Shown here: positions 1 through 5,789 of the stretch, one piece after another | Layout of the letters: each line of letters opens with the position of its first letter | Numbering within the stretch: the first letter of the stretch is position 1 | DNA from: Pseudomonadota bacterium | GTDB taxonomy: Bacteria; Pseudomonadota; Alphaproteobacteria; Rhizobiales; Rhizobiaceae | DNA: 7,582 nucleotides | Reading direction: 5' to 3' | Assembly: GCA_003242525.1 (NCBI GenBank) | Contig: QGUU01000104.1 | Span: 1-7,582, forward strand | Made by a program: the position numbers and the translations under genes | Notes under the pieces: generated by a model | The model's input: only the letters and a program-made list of their open reading frames with translations | Databases searched by the model: none | What the model was told of the DNA's origin: nothing

Positions 1-336
1 GGGCATGCCCAGTCGGTCATCACGACAGGCGATCTGGTCGTGAACCTGGATGCCAAGACGGTAGAAGTCGGCGGCCAGCGCGTCCACCTGACCGGCAAGG
101 AATACCAGATGCTCGAACTGCTTTCGTTGCGGAAGGGCACCACGCTGACCAAGGAAATGTTCCTGAACCATCTCTATGGCGGCATGGACGAGCCGGAGCT
201 GAAGATCATCGACGTCTTCATCTGCAAGTTGCGGAAGAAGCTCGACGCGGCGTCAGGCGGACAGAACTATATCGAGACGGTCTGGGGTCGCGGTTACGTG
301 CTGCGCGAACCGGAAGAAATTCGCGAAAGCGCCTGA
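1..336 (+). CDS. ctrA: Cell-cycle master regulator CtrA, C-terminal DNA-binding domain (5' end off window)
   Basis: CtrA is the OmpR/PhoB-type response regulator that controls cell division, motility and replication initiation in alphaproteobacteria. The reading frame is open from base 1, so only the last 111 codons are present; full CtrA is about 230 residues, and the receiver domain lies outside the window. What remains is the winged-helix effector domain. Visible are the [12 protein letters not shown] segment, the [17 protein letters not shown] helix, the recognition-helix region [14 protein letters not shown] and the terminal wing [11 protein letters not shown], all strongly CtrA-like. 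The protein ends in Glu-Ser-Ala, whereas Caulobacter CtrA ends in the Ala-Ala that ClpXP recognises. Translation stops with TGA at 334-336, about 20 bp before an intrinsic terminator. Its phosphodonor chpT lies about 0.6 kb away on the other strand. The assignment is firm; the symbol rests on family resemblance and the neighbouring chpT. Confidence 0.95.
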   Translation, partial: GHAQSVITTGDLVVNLDAKTVEVGGQRVHLTGKEYQMLELLSLRKGTTLTKEMFLNHLYGGMDEPELKIIDVFICKLRKKLDAASGGQNYIETVWGRGYVLREPEEIRESA

Positions 337-354
337 GCGGGATTACCTGGCATC

Positions 355-396
355 AGCAGCCGTCGGCAGGTCGGACCTGCCGACGGCTGCTTTTTT
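355..396 (+). terminator. Strong Rho-independent terminator of ctrA
   Basis: A perfect 15-bp GC-rich stem (356-370 with 376-390) closes a five-base loop, TCGGA, and is followed by six T residues at 391-396. The A at 355 can also pair with the first T. The T-tract is only on the + strand side, so it should end ctrA transcription. It would be a poor terminator for the convergent response-regulator gene, whose transcript would enter from the right. Confidence 0.95.
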
Positions 397-463
397 CGGA
401 AACGGAGATTTCCACAAAGGTGAGATTGGAACCACCAGCCGGCGGCGTCCGATCATTGGCGCT

Positions 464-829
464 CTAGGCCGCGTTTGGCAGCGAACGAAACCGCTCCAGC
501 AATTGCAGGCGATTGAACGGTTTCAGCAGGTAACCGTGTGCGCCGGCCCGCTTGGCCCGCATGATTGCGCCAATATCCATTTCGACCAGCGAAATCAGGA
601 TCTGAGGTACGATCGGGCTCTGGATGGCCCGGACATGCCGAATGAAATCAGTCGCTTCCATGTCCGGCAGGTTGCCGTCGAAAACGATGATGTCGGGCAT
701 GTCCGCGACGCACATCTCGATTGCCTCCAGGCCGCTCTCCGCCTCGATCACCATCATCTCGGCACCGAGGATGCGCTTGGCGACCTTGCGAATGACACTC
801 GAGTCATCGACGAACATGCAGCGCTTCAT
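464..829 (-). CDS. CheY-like single-domain response regulator next to chpT
   Basis: This is a stand-alone receiver domain of 121 residues with no output domain. All key receiver residues are present: the acidic pair D8/D9, the phospho-acceptor D51 in VFDGNLPD, S80 at the conserved Thr/Ser position, and K103 in LLKPF with an aromatic Y100 three residues before it. It should be phosphorylatable and act through protein-protein contacts in the cytoplasm. I chose the ATG at 829 because the receiver fold begins right there (MKRCMFVDD) and an AGGTG-type ribosome site lies about 11 nt upstream. An in-frame GTG at 862 would add 11 residues but has no clear ribosome site. The gene follows chpT on the same strand after about 130 bp and converges on ctrA. 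By position it is a candidate partner of the CckA-ChpT relay, but it is not obviously CpdR or DivK. Its function is unknown. Confidence 0.88.
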   Translation of the reverse strand: MKRCMFVDDSSVIRKVAKRILGAEMMVIEAESGLEAIEMCVADMPDIIVFDGNLPDMEATDFIRHVRAIQSPIVPQILISLVEMDIGAIMRAKRAGAHGYLLKPFNRLQLLERFRSLPNAA

Positions 830-958
830 TTCCCGGTCCCCACCTTCTTGCCTGGAAGCCACGACGAAACGGCCAGACCATAGGTGGAGCCGGTAAAGAA
901 GCCGAAAAGCAGTTGGGTAAAAATTTCCCGAAGACCGATGGGCCGCCTTCCCGCAGAC

Positions 959-1588
959 TCAGGCCGCGGTCAGCACGATCTCATCGGCCGTTGCATGGAT
1001 GGAAACTTCCATGCCGGCTTCGCGCGCAAGTAGCAGCGTATAGTAGGGCTGCACGGAATGAGCATCGATCGGTTCCTCCGGCTTCTGGCCGGAATGCAAC
1101 TCGAGGAATTTTGGCGGCACCCGCAACATGGGGCCGCTGGCGGTGAGCGTGAAGCGGGGACGCGTCTCCAGATCGTCAAGCTTGACCGAGATCTTGCCGC
1201 CCCTCGGGACGGCGGCGTTCGCCACAAGTATAAGGTTGAGCAGGAGCTTGACCTTGTTTTTCGGCAGCAGGGCGCGAGCTCCCGTCCACGTCAGTTCCGG
1301 CTTCTCGTTCTTGAGGAAGGCGACTGCCACCGCCTCGGCGTCACCGGTGTCGATCAGCATTCCGGCTGAACCGGCCGCACCGAAGGCGAGGCGGGCAAAT
1401 TGCAGCCTTGCCGAGGCATTGCGAGCGCTCTGCCGAATCAGGTTCATCGCGTCTTCGTCGGCGCCGCCTTCGTCCAGCAATTCCAGCCCGTTGTTGATGG
1501 CTCCTACGGGCGAAATGATGTCGTGGCAGACGCGGCTGCAAAGCAGCGCGGCAAGATCGGGGGCGGACAGGGTAAAGAGATCGGACAT
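959..1588 (-). CDS. chpT: Histidine phosphotransferase ChpT
   Basis: ChpT is a dimeric, kinase-like phosphotransferase without ATPase activity. It takes phosphate from the hybrid kinase CckA onto one histidine and gives it to CtrA and CpdR. The 209-residue product has the expected N-terminal DHp helix SRVCHDIISPVGAINNG, with H22 as the phospho-acceptor; this number matches the Brucella ChpT histidine as I remember it. The C-terminal part is a degenerate HATPase-like domain with no clear ATP-binding G boxes. I chose the ATG at 1588 because an AAGGA ribosome site (plus-strand 1598-1602) sits 9 nt upstream and the N-terminus MSDLFTLSAPDLAALLCSR is typical. A TTG six codons earlier is less likely. 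The stop is TGA at 959-961. The gene reads away from eipA and towards the receiver gene and ctrA. Confidence 0.93.
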   Translation of the reverse strand: MSDLFTLSAPDLAALLCSRVCHDIISPVGAINNGLELLDEGGADEDAMNLIRQSARNASARLQFARLAFGAAGSAGMLIDTGDAEAVAVAFLKNEKPELTWTGARALLPKNKVKLLLNLILVANAAVPRGGKISVKLDDLETRPRFTLTASGPMLRVPPKFLELHSGQKPEEPIDAHSVQPYYTLLLAREAGMEVSIHATADEIVLTAA

Positions 1589-1674
1589 AGCTATAGGTCC
1601 TTGCAAAATTCAAGCAACATCAAACGGATAGCCAATGGCGGCCAGCCGCTTCGGTCCCGTTTCCAGCGCAATCC

Positions 1675-1703
1675 TGATACACGTTGAGGGCAGGAGCGGC
1701 AAG
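1675..1703 (-). promoter_or_regulatory. Possible chpT promoter
   Basis: Read on the - strand, CTTGCC (plus-strand 1698-1703) is followed after 17 bp by GTATCA (1675-1680). These resemble the alphaproteobacterial housekeeping consensus, CTTGAC and CTATAT-like, only in part. Transcription would begin near 1668 and give chpT a leader of about 80 nt. A GANTC site directly abuts the -35-like element. This is a weak match by eye. Confidence 0.25.
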
Positions 1704-1750
1704 GAATCCAAAAACTCACGTCCGTTGCAAATGGAGTTTGCGCAGGATGT

Positions 1751-1769
1751 CGGAAGCCGGCGGCTTCCG
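1751..1769. repeat. Perfect inverted repeat / hairpin
   Basis: CGGAAGCC (1751-1758) pairs exactly with GGCTTCCG (1762-1769) around a GGC loop. On the + strand the stem is followed by GCTTTT, which loosely resembles a terminator. No + strand gene ends here, however, since ctrA is already terminated at 396. On the - strand it would fall upstream of the possible chpT promoter. Its role is unknown. Confidence 0.55.
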
Positions 1770-1806
1770 GCTTTTGGCCTTCGATCCGCCATCTTCATGT
1801 GAGAGC

Positions 1807-1846
1807 TTAATGGTTGAAAAAGGATTACGGCTTAATCTGCCGTAAA
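1807..1846 (+). promoter_or_regulatory. Candidate CtrA-binding half-sites upstream of eipA
   Basis: ATGGTTGA at 1810-1817 differs by one base from ATGGTTAA, the reverse complement of the CtrA half-site TTAACCAT. It overlaps a TTAA at 1807-1810. A second element has TTAA (1832-1835), seven bases, then TAAA (1843-1846), one mismatch from the full TTAA-N7-TTAA consensus. They lie 74-113 bp before the eipA start. In Brucella the eipA homologue is known to be directly activated by CtrA, so sites are expected here; their exact positions are my inference. Confidence 0.45.
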
Positions 1847-1919
1847 GCATGGAAGCGGCCACCAAGAGCCGCAGTGTGCGAGGCGTCGGCGAAAGTGCTC
1901 CCTGACGGAGATTGGTAGC

Positions 1920-2501
1920 ATGATTTCCCGATTCTGCGGTCTGAGCCTGGTCCGCATCTTTGCCCTTGTGATTGCTCTAGCCGGCGCCGTGGCCCTGATG
2001 CCTTCGCGCGCGCTGTCCCAGGAATATACCGCCCAGGAGATCATCGATTCGGGGCACCGCTTTTTCGGCGCGACGTCTGGCGGCCTGGCGACGGTTGTCG
2101 AGAAGATTTTTGCCTCCTACGGCCTGCCTAACGGCTATCTTCTCGGCGAGGAGGGGTCGGGCGCCATCATTGGCGGCCTCACCTATGGGGAAGGCACGCT
2201 CTATACGAAGAATGCCGGCGACCATAAGGTGTTCTGGCAGGGGCCTTCACTGGGCTGGGATTTTGGTGGCGGCGGCTCGCGGGTGATGATGCTTGTCTAC
2301 AACCTGGACGACGTGAGCAGCCTTTATAACCGCTTCGGCGGCGTTGCCGGCTCTGCTTATCTCGTGGCCGGCGTTGGCTTTAATGTGCTCAAGGCCGGCA
2401 ATATCCTGCTGGTGCCGATACGTACGGGCGTCGGCGCGCGCCTTGGCATCAATCTCGGTTACCTGAAGCTGACCCAGAATCCGACCTGGAATCCGTTCTG
2501 A
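1920..2501 (+). CDS. eipA: Periplasmic envelope-integrity protein EipA (DUF1134)
   Basis: The 193-residue product matches the DUF1134 family, named EipA in Brucella. There it is a small periplasmic eight-stranded beta-barrel needed for resistance to envelope stress. A Sec signal peptide is clear: R4 and R12, a hydrophobic core at about residues 13-27, and an A-L-S cleavage site ending at residue 33 before QEYTAQE. The mature part is glycine-rich, with typical segments such as SGGLATVVEKIF, FGGVAGSAYLVAGVG and GVGARLGINLGYLK, and ends in a short NPTWNPF tail. The ATG at 1920 has GGAG at 1907-1910, 9 nt upstream. The gene diverges from chpT, and CtrA-like motifs lie in the shared upstream region, consistent with the CtrA control reported in Brucella. 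The family assignment is firm; the physiological role in this organism is inferred. Confidence 0.9.
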   Translation: MISRFCGLSLVRIFALVIALAGAVALMPSRALSQEYTAQEIIDSGHRFFGATSGGLATVVEKIFASYGLPNGYLLGEEGSGAIIGGLTYGEGTLYTKNAGDHKVFWQGPSLGWDFGGGGSRVMMLVYNLDDVSSLYNRFGGVAGSAYLVAGVGFNVLKAGNILLVPIRTGVGARLGINLGYLKLTQNPTWNPF

Positions 2502-2608
2502 GGAGGGCCTCTCAACTGGCGGTCTTGCCGTGTGGCGGGATTTGCGTCATGCGAGAAACACGCAGCTTCGCGTCACTGATGAAACGGCCGAACGACGGGT
2601 AGGGCACA

Positions 2609-3613
2609 TTGGTCCAGTCCTTATTGTTCTTTCTGCTGGGGGTTTTCGCCAGCAGCTTCATAGTCGTGCTGTTCGCGCCGGCGGTCCTGCGCCGGACGGA
2701 ACGGCTGACGCGCCGCCGTCTCGAAGCAACGCTGCCCCTTACATCGGTCGAAATCCAGGCCGAGAAGGACGGCGTGCGCGCCGAATTTGCCGTGGCGACG
2801 CGCCGCCTTGAGATGGAAATAAAGGCGCTGCGCGAAAAGACGGCCCAGCAACTCGTCGAGATCGGCCGGCGCGACGAGGCGCTGCGTGAGGCCAAGCAGA
2901 GGCAGGAAGAGGGAGAAAAGGCGCTGGCGGAGGCCGAGAGGCGCAACAGTGAGTTGCAGAGCGAGCTTGCACAACGGGAGAGCCAGCTCCAGCAGGTTGC
3001 GCAGAGCCTGGCCTCGGCGGAAAAGACGATTGAGGCGCATGTTCGGGAGCTGGAAAAGCTAGGCCAAATGTATGACGAGGCAAGCTTCTCCTCATCCAGC
3101 CGACAGATCGAACTTGTAGCCCGCGAATCCGAACTGGAGCAGGTGAAACGCGACCTTGCGGCACAGCGGGCACAGCGGAAGGAAGCGGAAAAGCAGCGCC
3201 TGGATGCGGTCACAGAGAGTGCTTCCGTGCAAGAGAGCCTACGCGCCGAGAAGAAAAAGACAGCCGACCTCGAAAAGAAGGTTGAACGGCTCATGGCGAC
3301 GCTCGCTGACCGCGAGGAGAAGCTTGAACGCCGCGAGCGGGAACTGAAGCAGCTTCGGGAGAAGCAGAAGGCCAGCTCAGCCAAGTTACGCAATGGCGCG
3401 ACCGGACCACAGCCGGGCGACAAGGCCATGCGCGAGGAAATGCAGCGCCTGGCCGCGCAGGTGGTCGACCTGGTCATCAGGCTGGAAGGACCTGATTCAC
3501 CAGCGGCAAAGGCGCTCGCCACTTCGGACGATGCGGCGCAACCAGGCGCAGCGCCTGTCAGTCTGGCCGAACGAGTGAAGGCCCTGCAATCGCGAGTGAA
3601 CGCTTCCGATTAG
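2609..3613 (+). CDS. Membrane-anchored long coiled-coil protein of unknown function
   Basis: I recognise no named family; similar proteins seem to occur in Rhizobiales as conserved hypotheticals. The 334 residues begin with a hydrophobic segment at about residues 4-27 (SLLFFLLGVFASSFIVVLF). It is followed by an arginine-rich stretch (R28-R37), suggesting a single N-terminal anchor with the rest in the cytoplasm. Residues of about 55-275 are almost continuous heptad-like Glu/Lys/Arg/Gln/Ala/Leu sequence, interrupted by a serine cluster (ASFSSSSRQ) near residue 160. A short conserved-looking end (EEMQRLAAQVVDLVIRLEG) precedes a low-complexity Ala/Pro tail. The start is TTG at 2609, because the frame is closed by TAG at 2600 and the next ATG comes only after the membrane segment; the ribosome site is weak. 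Its stop overlaps that of the convergent methyltransferase. A structural or envelope-linked scaffold is possible but not shown. Confidence 0.8.
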   Translation: MVQSLLFFLLGVFASSFIVVLFAPAVLRRTERLTRRRLEATLPLTSVEIQAEKDGVRAEFAVATRRLEMEIKALREKTAQQLVEIGRRDEALREAKQRQEEGEKALAEAERRNSELQSELAQRESQLQQVAQSLASAEKTIEAHVRELEKLGQMYDEASFSSSSRQIELVARESELEQVKRDLAAQRAQRKEAEKQRLDAVTESASVQESLRAEKKKTADLEKKVERLMATLADREEKLERRERELKQLREKQKASSAKLRNGATGPQPGDKAMREEMQRLAAQVVDLVIRLEGPDSPAAKALATSDDAAQPGAAPVSLAERVKALQSRVNASD

Positions 3614-4410
3614 TCCCCCTGATAGAGATGATGCAGCACGATTGCGGAAGCGGCGGCCACGTTGAGGCTGTCAAACCCGTCTGTCATGGCGATGCGTAGC
3701 GTGTTCATGCGTTCAAGCAGAGTCCGTGGCAGGCCCGTACCCTCGGTTCCCAGAAAAAGCGCCGTGCGCTTGCCGGGGCGGATGTTGCGAATGTCTGCCG
3801 CACCCCGGGGAGACAGCGCAAAACTTTCGAAGCCGTTTTCCGCCAGGATACCGGCAAAAGCCGCGCTATCGTCGAAGATGGCGTAAGGAACGCGAAGGAC
3901 CGATCCGGTGGAAACGCGGATCGCCTTGCGGTAGAGCGGGTCGCAGCAAGTCCTGTCGAGGAAGATTGCGTCCGCCCCGAAAGCCGCTGCGTTTCGGAAG
4001 ATCGATCCGATATTGTCGTGGTTGGAGATGCCGACAAGCACCAGTGCGAAGGCGCGAGTCGGCAGGGACGCCAGCAAGCGCCCGGCATCGGTCACCGGGG
4101 GCCTGCGGCCGATTGCCAGAATGCCGCGGTGGACCGGGAAGCCTGCTACCTCATCCATCACGGGCCCGGCAACGACGTAGACCGGAAGGCCGGAAGGGGC
4201 CTTGGCCAGGATTTCAGAAAGGCCAGCCAGGCGGCTTTGCAGAACCATCACGGATTCCGCTTCGAAACGGCTGGAAGCCAGAAGCGTTTCGAGAACAACC
4301 TTGCCTTCGGCGATGAAACGCCCCTGGCGGCCAACGAGATCGCGCTCGCGTATGTCACGATAGGCGGCAATGCGTGGGTCGGAAGGATCGTCGATGGGAA
4401 CGAGTTGCAT
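3610..4410 (-). CDS. SpoU/TrmH-family RNA 2'-O-ribose methyltransferase
   Basis: This SPOUT-class enzyme uses S-adenosylmethionine to methylate a ribose 2'-hydroxyl in tRNA or rRNA; the exact target cannot be read from sequence. Counting from the ATG at 4410 (266 residues), an N-terminal substrate-binding region (IRERDLVGRQGRFIAEG) comes first. The three SpoU motifs follow: motif 1 NHDNIGSIFRN at about 130-140 with the catalytic-type Arg, motif 2 LFLGTEGTGLP at 218-228, and motif 3 SLNVAAASAI at 248-257. These motifs sit in the deep trefoil knot that binds the cofactor. I prefer this start because MQLVPIDDPSDPRI looks like the family N-terminus. A TTG at 4449 would add 13 basic residues and overlap the stop of the upstream ArsR gene as TTGA. 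The gene lies 35 bp behind the ArsR gene and is probably co-transcribed. Its TAA overlaps the stop of the coiled-coil gene. Confidence 0.9.
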   Translation of the reverse strand: MQLVPIDDPSDPRIAAYRDIRERDLVGRQGRFIAEGKVVLETLLASSRFEAESVMVLQSRLAGLSEILAKAPSGLPVYVVAGPVMDEVAGFPVHRGILAIGRRPPVTDAGRLLASLPTRAFALVLVGISNHDNIGSIFRNAAAFGADAIFLDRTCCDPLYRKAIRVSTGSVLRVPYAIFDDSAAFAGILAENGFESFALSPRGAADIRNIRPGKRTALFLGTEGTGLPRTLLERMNTLRIAMTDGFDSLNVAAASAIVLHHLYQGD

Positions 4411-4445
4411 GGCTCGTACCCGTCTGCTGCGGCGGGCCGCTGCGG

Positions 4446-4784
4446 TCAAGTCCCCGTGCGGCGCAGGCCTTCGTCGATCGACTCCTGCTGTTCGACGCCG
4501 AACACGTCAACGAGAAGCTCCAGCAGGCGGCGGACCTCATCCGACCGGCAGCTATAATAGATCATCTGGCGGTCTCGCCGCGTCTGGACAAGGCCGAGGC
4601 TGCGCAGTTTCGCCAGATGCTGGGAGAGAGCGGACTGGCTGAGATCGACGCGTTCGGCAATCGCGCCGACGGACAGCTCATCGTCCACGAGGTGACTCAT
4701 GATGGAGAGCCGCTTCTCATTACCCATAAGTGCCAGGAAAGCCGCTGCCGCCTTGGTGTCGACCATCAGCTCGAAAGAATCCAT
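4446..4784 (-). CDS. ArsR/SmtB-family winged-helix repressor
   Basis: At 112 residues this is the usual size for an ArsR-type dimeric DNA-binding repressor. The winged helix is clear: the helix around MGNEKRLSIMSHLVDDE, then LSVGAIAERVDLSQSALSQHLAKLRSLGLV containing the recognition helix (SQSALSQHLAKLR), then the wing TRRDRQMIYYSC. The classical ELCVCDL metal-binding motif of helix alpha-3 is replaced by ELSVGAI, and the only cysteine is near residue 94. It is therefore probably not an alpha-3 metal sensor. It resembles the NolR/HlyU-like branch of the family, but I cannot name the ligand or the targets. The ATG at 4784 has only a weak ACGGGG-type ribosome site. The gene is upstream of, and probably co-transcribed with, the RNA methyltransferase. 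Autoregulation is common in this family but no operator is evident. Confidence 0.88.
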   Translation of the reverse strand: MDSFELMVDTKAAAAFLALMGNEKRLSIMSHLVDDELSVGAIAERVDLSQSALSQHLAKLRSLGLVQTRRDRQMIYYSCRSDEVRRLLELLVDVFGVEQQESIDEGLRRTGT

Positions 4785-4931
4785 CGTCGCCCCGTTCTTG
4801 TTGCCTCGGTCACCATGGGGGCAATGGCTTCCGAATTACCAGTTTGCTTGAAGGGCCCTGCAATCAGGGGATGCGGGGCCAACGTAAAACATTCTCACCA
4901 AATCTCAAGCGATGATGTGGTCATCTTCAAT

Positions 4932-5693
4932 TCAATCAACCGCCTCTTTCGCGGTGCGGGCCATGTCCACCAGAACCCTGCGCAGATCCTGCGCAGAGGC
5001 GAGCGGTTGGGGGAAGAAGATGCGGCGGGCATCGTCACCGCAGAGCAGGTCCAGGCCTTCGGCGTCTATGCCGGAGAGCGTCCAGCCTTCGCCTGCCGCC
5101 TTGGCATAGTGTCGCGCATAGGCCTGGATGGCTTCCCGGTGGTCGGTATTCATGTGATCCATGGCTCGCTGCTCGCTTGCAGCCAGCGCTTCCGTCACCG
5201 GCCCTTCCGTGATGAGGTCGGCCCTGCTGAGGTGATACGCCTTGCCAAAGCCACCATTGAGGCTGGCTCGTTCGACTTCGAGACGGAAGAACGAGAAGTC
5301 ACCCAGGCCGACATAGAGCTTTGCCTTAGGATTGCGGTTCAGGTAGCGGCGCTCAGCCCGGCCGTGCTCGGGCATGCCTTTTTCGAGGCGTCGCGCACGG
5401 CACATGAGCGAAAGGCGCGGGTATGCGAGAGCATCTCCCTTGCCGGGTTCGCCTACCAGCAGCGAGCAACGCGGGTCTGCAAGCAGTGCGGCGGTGTGGG
5501 CCGATAGGCCGGAGATCAAAATCAGCGGCGTCCCGTCGAGGTCGGTCGCCACGCCGACACGGCTCGCAAGAGGCGAGCCGCTTTCCGCTTCGATGACCGC
5601 TATCGCCCCGAAACGCGCCGTGCGCAGAAGGGTCTTTGCCAAGCGGATCGCCTCGGCGTCCGTTGCGCGAATAACATCCTTCTTCTCGGTCAA
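4932..5693 (-). CDS. HugZ/PNPOx-like split-barrel protein with DUF2470 domain
   Basis: The product combines an N-terminal FMN-binding split-barrel of the pyridoxamine-phosphate-oxidase type (about residues 10-155) with a C-terminal DUF2470 domain (about 165-250). This is the layout of HugZ/HutZ haem-degrading proteins. Typical segments are ASRVGVATDLDG, LILISGLSAHT, GDFSFFRLEVERASLNGGFG and, in DUF2470, MDHMNTDHREAI. Haem oxygenase activity is possible but unproven; many alphaproteobacterial members are simply annotated as PNPOx-like. I place the start at TTG 5693, giving 253 residues, because GGAG (plus-strand 5701-5704) lies exactly 7 nt upstream and the conserved part (TEKKDVIRATDAEAIRLAK) begins there. 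The ATG at 5783 would add 30 unconserved-looking residues and has its purine run only 1 nt away. The gene follows the SDR gene on the same strand. Confidence 0.85.
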   Translation of the reverse strand: MTEKKDVIRATDAEAIRLAKTLLRTARFGAIAVIEAESGSPLASRVGVATDLDGTPLILISGLSAHTAALLADPRCSLLVGEPGKGDALAYPRLSLMCRARRLEKGMPEHGRAERRYLNRNPKAKLYVGLGDFSFFRLEVERASLNGGFGKAYHLSRADLITEGPVTEALAASEQRAMDHMNTDHREAIQAYARHYAKAAGEGWTLSGIDAEGLDLLCGDDARRIFFPQPLASAQDLRRVLVDMARTAKEAVD

Positions 5694-5704
5694 TGAAGTG
5701 CTCC
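5694..5704 (-). promoter_or_regulatory. Ribosome binding site deciding a TTG start
   Basis: On the - strand GGAG, a seven-base spacer and TTG follow one another. The consensus-like spacing is the main reason for choosing TTG at 5693 over the upstream ATG at 5783. Confidence 0.7.
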
Positions 5705-5789
5705 GCAGTTTTGGTGACGTTTGCCCCTGGCGCAGGATTTTGAAGCGGCGATGCAGGCAGCCGTTCCGTGAAGTCGGTAGCATGCCTTG

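Larger units (their letters stand above)
1589..1919. other. 331-bp divergent intergenic region chpT / eipA
   Basis: No convincing gene lies here. The region must hold the promoters of both chpT (leftward) and eipA (rightward). It contains a perfect 8-bp hairpin at 1751-1769, a GANTC methylation site at 1704-1708, and AT-rich CtrA-like half-sites at 1807-1846 in otherwise GC-rich sequence. A 62-codon frame on the - strand (1610-1798) shows no recognisable protein features. Confidence 0.7.

Noticed and set aside
355..396. Bidirectional use of the ctrA terminator for the convergent receiver gene
   Set aside because: The T-tract exists only on the + strand side; on the - strand the hairpin is followed by mixed sequence.
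826..960. Open frame on the - strand between chpT and the receiver gene, ending in an ATGA overlap with the receiver start and encoding a hydrophobic stretch (FTQLLFGFFTGSTYGLAV)
   Set aside because: The overlap and the membrane-like segment are suggestive, but the frame contains no ATG, GTG or TTG between the previous stop and the hydrophobic part. It would need a rare start codon or a sequence error.
1128..1631. 167-codon + strand frame over chpT
   Set aside because: It is antisense to chpT, which has the clear phospho-acceptor helix. The translation is Ser/Ala-rich without motifs.
1610..1798. 62-codon frame on the - strand upstream of chpT
   Set aside because: There is no convincing ribosome site, no recognisable motif, and a basic, low-information translation. 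It spans the hairpin and the likely promoter. A small protein cannot be excluded.
2512..3522. 336-codon open frame on the - strand
   Set aside because: It is antisense to the coiled-coil gene. Its translation is almost only Ser, Arg, Ala and Cys, as expected from the reverse of Glu/Lys/Gln/Leu-rich codons, with no domain features.
3726..4557. Two + strand frames (196 and 179 codons) over the methyltransferase gene
   Set aside because: They are antisense shadows of a gene with all three SpoU motifs and have Arg/Pro/Gly-rich composition.
4853..4882. GC-rich dyad after the HugZ-like gene (GGCCC/GGGCC and CCCTG-CAAT-CAGGG) considered as a terminator
   Set aside because: No T-run follows on either strand and the stems are only 5 bp, so it does not meet the pattern of an intrinsic terminator.
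4374..5507. 377-codon open frame on the + strand
   Set aside because: It is antisense to the ArsR and HugZ-like genes and resembles no protein. The - strand genes have recognisable domains and starts.
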